Assembly: GCA_003242355.1 (NCBI GenBank)
Contig: QGUH01000144.1
Location: 1 to 7,612, forward strand
DNA: 7,612 nt
Direction: 5' to 3'
Source of the DNA: Pseudomonadota bacterium
Lineage (GTDB): Bacteria > Myxococcota_A > Polyangia > Polyangiales > Polyangiaceae
Under the pieces are notes generated by a model. The model did not search any database. It saw only the letters and a program-made list of their open reading frames with translations, and was not told the DNA's origin. Of the stretch, positions 5,388-7,612 are shown piece by piece (positions within the stretch are counted from its first letter, which is position 1; the number at the start of each line of letters is the position of its first letter). The position numbers and the translations under genes are program-made.

Positions 5388-6317
5388 TCAGTTTACGACG
5401 AATTGCTTCTCGCCGCGCTCGAAGAACCCGACGATTTGGCGAGCAGCGGCGAGGCCGGCGTTGACGTTCGCCTCCTCGGTCTGCGCGCCCATCTTGTTCG
5501 GCGTCACGTAGACGCGGTCGGCGTACTTCTCCTTGATGACCGCGGCCGTGGCATCGGTCGGCGCGATGTCGGAGATGTAGCGGAAGTCCTTGCGCGACTC
5601 GAGCACCTCGAGCAGCTCCGGCTCGTTGATGATTTCCTTGCGCGCGGTGTTGACCAGGGTGCCGCCCGCGGGAAGCAGCGAGAGCAAGCCCTTGCCGATG
5701 GAGCCCTTCGTCTCCGCCGTGGCGGGCACGTGCAGCGACACGTACTGCGACCGTCGATAGAGCTCTTCCACGCTGCCGACCGCCTCGACCCCGGCTTCGC
5801 GGAACACCTCGGGCTTCACGAACGGGTCGTAGGCGAACAGGGTCATGCCGAAGCCTTTGGCGATGGTCGCCACGGCACGGCCGACGGCGCCGAAGGCATG
5901 CAGGCCCAGCGTCTTGCCCCGCAGCTCGGTGCCGGTCTTACCGTTGAACTTGCCGCGGGCCATGTAGACCATCATTCCGAACGCGAGCTCGGCGACGGCG
6001 TTGGCGTTCTGCCCCGGCGTGTTCATGACGGCGACGTTTCGGGAACGGGCCGTCGCGCAGTCGATGTTGTCGTAGCCCGCGCCAGCGCGAACGACGAGCG
6101 CGAGCTTGGACGCCGCACCGAGGACCTCGGCGTCGATGATGTCGCTGCGCACGATGACGGCGTCGACGTCGCGGATCGCGTCGATGAGCGGCGCCTTGCC
6201 CTTGTACGACTCGAGCACACGCGCGGTGTACCCGGCCTTCTCGAGAATCGAGACGACCTCGTTGCGGGCGGCGGCGGAGAAGGGCTTTTCGGTGGCGAGC
6301 AGAACGGTTCTTGACAC
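5388..6317 (-). CDS. serA: D-3-phosphoglycerate dehydrogenase, short ACT-less (Bacteroidetes-like) form
   Basis: SerA oxidises 3-phosphoglycerate to 3-phosphohydroxypyruvate with NAD, the entry step of serine synthesis that feeds SerC. The 309 residues comprise only the substrate and NAD domains of the D-2-hydroxyacid dehydrogenase family; the C-terminal ACT and intervening domains of long SerA (about 410-530 residues) are absent, so serine feedback through ACT is not expected. Motifs: ATEKPF (8-13), VVRAGAGYDNID (75-86), MNTPGQNANAVAELAFGMM (98-116), the Rossmann turn LGLHAFGAVGRAVA (137-150, Ala at the first Gly of GxGxxG), SLHVPATAET (194-203), NTARKEIIN with the catalytic-type R226 (223-231), and VTPNKMGAQTEEAN (271-284). 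The usual HxGG catalytic histidine is missing, with K275 near that position. From memory the protein closely resembles Bacteroides SerA, which shares this pattern. The start is GTG 6317 with GAGGT four bases upstream. tRNA-Leu follows after 55 bases. A non-SerA hydroxyacid dehydrogenase is possible but less likely with serC nearby. Confidence 0.93.
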   Translation of the reverse strand: MSRTVLLATEKPFSAAARNEVVSILEKAGYTARVLESYKGKAPLIDAIRDVDAVIVRSDIIDAEVLGAASKLALVVRAGAGYDNIDCATARSRNVAVMNTPGQNANAVAELAFGMMVYMARGKFNGKTGTELRGKTLGLHAFGAVGRAVATIAKGFGMTLFAYDPFVKPEVFREAGVEAVGSVEELYRRSQYVSLHVPATAETKGSIGKGLLSLLPAGGTLVNTARKEIINEPELLEVLESRKDFRYISDIAPTDATAAVIKEKYADRVYVTPNKMGAQTEEANVNAGLAAARQIVGFFERGEKQFVVN

Positions 6318-6321
6318 GGTG

Positions 6322-6326
6322 ACCTC
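6322..6326 (-). promoter_or_regulatory. Shine-Dalgarno of serA (GTG start)
   Basis: On the minus strand GAGGT lies four bases before the GTG at 6317-6315. It supports this non-ATG start, which also places the first beta strand (TVLLATEKPF) at the expected N-terminus. Confidence 0.65.
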
Positions 6327-6343
6327 GAGTCGTGGCTTCTTCC

Positions 6344-6359
6344 CGCCCTCGGGAGGGCG
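6344..6359 (-). repeat. Leader hairpin upstream of serA
   Basis: CGCCCTC (6344-6350) and GAGGGCG (6353-6359) are exact inverted copies. With a four-base loop this gives a 6-bp GC stem ending about 28 bases before the serA GTG, outside the Shine-Dalgarno. If transcribed it would sit in the serA leader. No known riboswitch is recognised. Confidence 0.4.
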
Positions 6360-6387
6360 ATTGGGAGCCTTTCCCTAGAACGACGGT

Positions 6388-6410
6388 CGCCAATCGGCAA
6401 CGCCAATCGG
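6388..6410 (-). promoter_or_regulatory. Tandem decamer upstream of serA, candidate operator
   Basis: CCGATTGGCG on the minus strand occurs twice with a 13-base period (plus-strand CGCCAATCGG at 6388-6397 and 6401-6410). A 7-base core in opposite orientation, CGATTGG, lies at 6358-6364 on the plus strand, so a wider inverted pair exists around 25 bases. The elements are 70-93 bases before the serA start, a suitable place for a regulator site. No good -35/-10 pair was found and no known regulator is assigned. Confidence 0.35.
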
Positions 6411-6510
6411 ACCTGGCCGACGCGCGCTGCTTTCCACGAAGCGCGGGTGGCGTCAACCAGGGTGCGGGCCGCTCTCGGGGCTCTGCGGCACGGTGATCCC
6501 GGCGCAGTCG

Positions 6511-6534
6511 GGATCCGGGGCCGGCGCCGGATCC
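6511..6534 (-). terminator. 8-bp hairpin downstream of the DUF839 gene, candidate terminator
   Basis: GGATCCGG (6511-6518) and CCGGATCC (6527-6534) are exact inverted copies around an eight-base loop, 77 bases after the DUF839 stop in the direction of transcription. A competing 6-bp stem joins 6510-6515 with 6495-6500 (GATCCC/GGGATC). No U-run follows, so termination is only a possibility. Confidence 0.35.
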
Positions 6535-6611
6535 GGGAACGGAGGTTGTGCGCTGGCGCTGAACTGGAAGATGGGGGAGCCGGGCGCCGAAGCCAAATCC
6601 GAAACGTTGGC

Positions 6612-7505
6612 TCAGGCTGCGAGCTCTCGGAAGGGCCCGCGGATCGCGACCGTGATTCCCTCGTTGTACAGGTTGACGAACAAAAGGCTCGCGTCCGGCG
6701 AGAAGCACACGCCGGCGAGCTCTCCGGAGCTGTGCGCGTTCCGCGCGAGGTCCACGATTTTGCCTTTCGTGGTGATCACGCGGACGTACTGGTCGCCCGC
6801 TCCGTCTTCGGCGAGGTAGAGGTCACCCCATGGGGCGACGGTGATGTTGTCCGGGTAATCGAGGGCTCCCGGATCTTCCGAGCGGGCGTACTCTTCGAGC
6901 TCCCCGCGCTCGAGGTGCAGTCGCAAAATCTGTCCCGTGCCGCGCGGACCGCCAATCGTGGCGGCGATGTAAACCGCGCCGTCGTGGTACCAGATCCCCT
7001 CGCCGCGGCGCACGATGGCGGCGCCGCGCTCGAGCGCCTGGTGGCGCACGGAATCGTCCTTCGGATCGGGATCGGGTACCCGAATCCACTCGACCGGATA
7101 ACGGCGCCCGGGTTCGAGCCCGCGGCCCGTGTCGAAACGCGGCTTGCCGCGAATGGCGAGCGCTTCGAGATGGCCCTCGAACGGTCGCGATCGATCGGCG
7201 GGGATCATCCGATAGAGGCAGCCATCGACGCGATCTTCGGTGAGGTAGGCGCCGAGCGTCTTGGGGTCGATGCACACCGCTTCGTGATTGAAGCGCCCAT
7301 AGGCCGGAATGCGCTCCGCGGGCGCGACCTTCGCCGCGTCCGTACGACAGAGAAACACGTAGCCGTGACCGGGGTCGACGTGCTCCTCGCACGAGAGCCA
7401 GCCCCAGGGGCTCGGGCCGCCGGCGCAGTTCCGCAGCGTGCCCGTGAGCACCAGATTGCTCGAGATGCGCTGCCCCGTGCGCGCGTCGACCACCACGCGG
7501 GTCAC
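6612..7505 (-). CDS. DUF839/PhoX-like beta-propeller protein, apparently lacking its N-terminal part
   Basis: DUF839 (PhoX) proteins are usually exported, calcium/iron-dependent phosphatase-like beta-propellers; the substrate here is unknown. From GTG 7505 there are 297 residues with family motifs: RNCAGGPSPWGWLSCEE (25-41), YGRFNHEA (69-76), YLTEDR (87-92), DGCLYR (94-99), PFEGHLEAL (108-116), RRGEGIWYHDGAVY (166-179), DYPDNITVAPWGDLYLAED (216-234), GVCFSPDASLLFVN (265-278) and GITVAIRGPF (283-292) at the natural C-terminus. Family members normally have about 100 or more further N-terminal residues with a signal peptide. Here the frame stays family-like upstream of the GTG (AYDPNAYGG) but meets TGA at 7548-7550, and GTG 7505 has no Shine-Dalgarno. 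The gene may be a nonsense-inactivated copy, a sequencing error, or a truncated product made from the GTG. It lies upstream of serA on the same strand, separated by 294 bases. Confidence 0.75.
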   Translation of the reverse strand: MTRVVVDARTGQRISSNLVLTGTLRNCAGGPSPWGWLSCEEHVDPGHGYVFLCRTDAAKVAPAERIPAYGRFNHEAVCIDPKTLGAYLTEDRVDGCLYRMIPADRSRPFEGHLEALAIRGKPRFDTGRGLEPGRRYPVEWIRVPDPDPKDDSVRHQALERGAAIVRRGEGIWYHDGAVYIAATIGGPRGTGQILRLHLERGELEEYARSEDPGALDYPDNITVAPWGDLYLAEDGAGDQYVRVITTKGKIVDLARNAHSSGELAGVCFSPDASLLFVNLYNEGITVAIRGPFRELAA

Positions 7506-7612
7506 GCCGCCGTAGGCGTTCGGGTCGTAGGCCTGCGCAGGTGCTTTTCAACGGAAGGCGCGGAATGCTCCCTGGCGGTCAACCCCGGGATTGCGCTGGG
7601 GAAGGACCGAAC
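7506..7612 (-). pseudogene. Upstream in-frame remnant of the DUF839 gene, interrupted by TGA
   Basis: Reading the DUF839 frame upstream from GTG 7505 gives KAPAQAYDPNAYGG, which fits the family consensus just before the VTRVVVDARTG strand. Then come TGA (7550-7548) and, still in frame, GAFRAFR and RNPGVDRQ up to the window edge without another stop. The RN followed by GAF recalls the RNHE...GPF segment seen at this place in family members, but the match is loose. No start codon lies between the TGA and GTG 7505. The rest of the 5' end is outside the window, so whether the gene continues intact cannot be seen. Confidence 0.45.

Noticed and set aside
4942..5511. Plus-strand frame containing RRWESNPHVLWGQRILS
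   Set aside because: Antisense tRNA-Leu artefact with no family signature elsewhere.
5247..6314. Plus-strand 355-residue frame beginning MPKVGVEPTRPLGTTDFESA
   Set aside because: Its start is the antisense reading of tRNA-Leu, and the rest is antisense to serA; GC-skewed shadow frame.
5938..6708. Minus-strand 256-residue frame across the serA upstream region
   Set aside because: Arg-rich shadow in another frame of serA; no motif.

Overview
The window is high-GC DNA with strong third-position GC bias, no mobile elements and mostly housekeeping genes. A PilZ-like protein with a proline-rich tail, an FHA protein with a helical C-terminal region and a PhoX-like (DUF839) protein together suggest a large-genome Myxococcota bacterium (Polyangia/Sorangium-like). 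This placement is an inference from gene style, not a taxonomic test.

Layout, left to right. Positions 1-595 (minus) hold the N-terminal part of a PilZ-like protein that runs off the left edge. It is divergent from purD (837-2135, plus; glycinamide ribonucleotide synthetase, purine synthesis), and a TTGACA-type promoter lies between them. After 60 bases comes serC (2196-3275, plus; phosphoserine aminotransferase) with a clear Shine-Dalgarno and a GC-rich hairpin just after its stop. A 268-base spacer leads to an FHA-domain gene (about 3544-4437, plus). This converges with, and overlaps by 125 bases, a DUF721/DciA-like gene (4313-4906, minus; putative replicative-helicase loader). A 341-base non-coding stretch (4907-5247) carries a palindrome and repeated TGAGTCA motifs. 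Then come tRNA-Leu(CAA) (5248-5332, minus), a perfect 10-bp hairpin, and serA (5388-6317, minus; a short, ACT-less, Bacteroidetes-like 3-phosphoglycerate dehydrogenase). The serA upstream region has a tandem decamer and a leader hairpin. The right end holds a DUF839/PhoX-like gene (6612-7505, minus) whose conserved N-terminal part appears cut off by an in-frame TGA at 7548-7550.

Functionally, SerA and SerC catalyse consecutive steps of the phosphorylated serine pathway (3-phosphoglycerate to 3-phosphohydroxypyruvate to phosphoserine). Serine is converted to glycine, the substrate of PurD, so the neighbourhood has a serine/glycine/purine theme. The genes are not one transcript: serC and serA face each other across the FHA, dciA and tRNA genes.

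I see no defence system, CRISPR array, phage or transposon. The best leads are the interrupted DUF839 gene, the non-canonical active site of the short SerA, the antisense 3' overlap of the FHA and dciA genes, and several unexplained inverted or tandem repeats in the intergenic regions.
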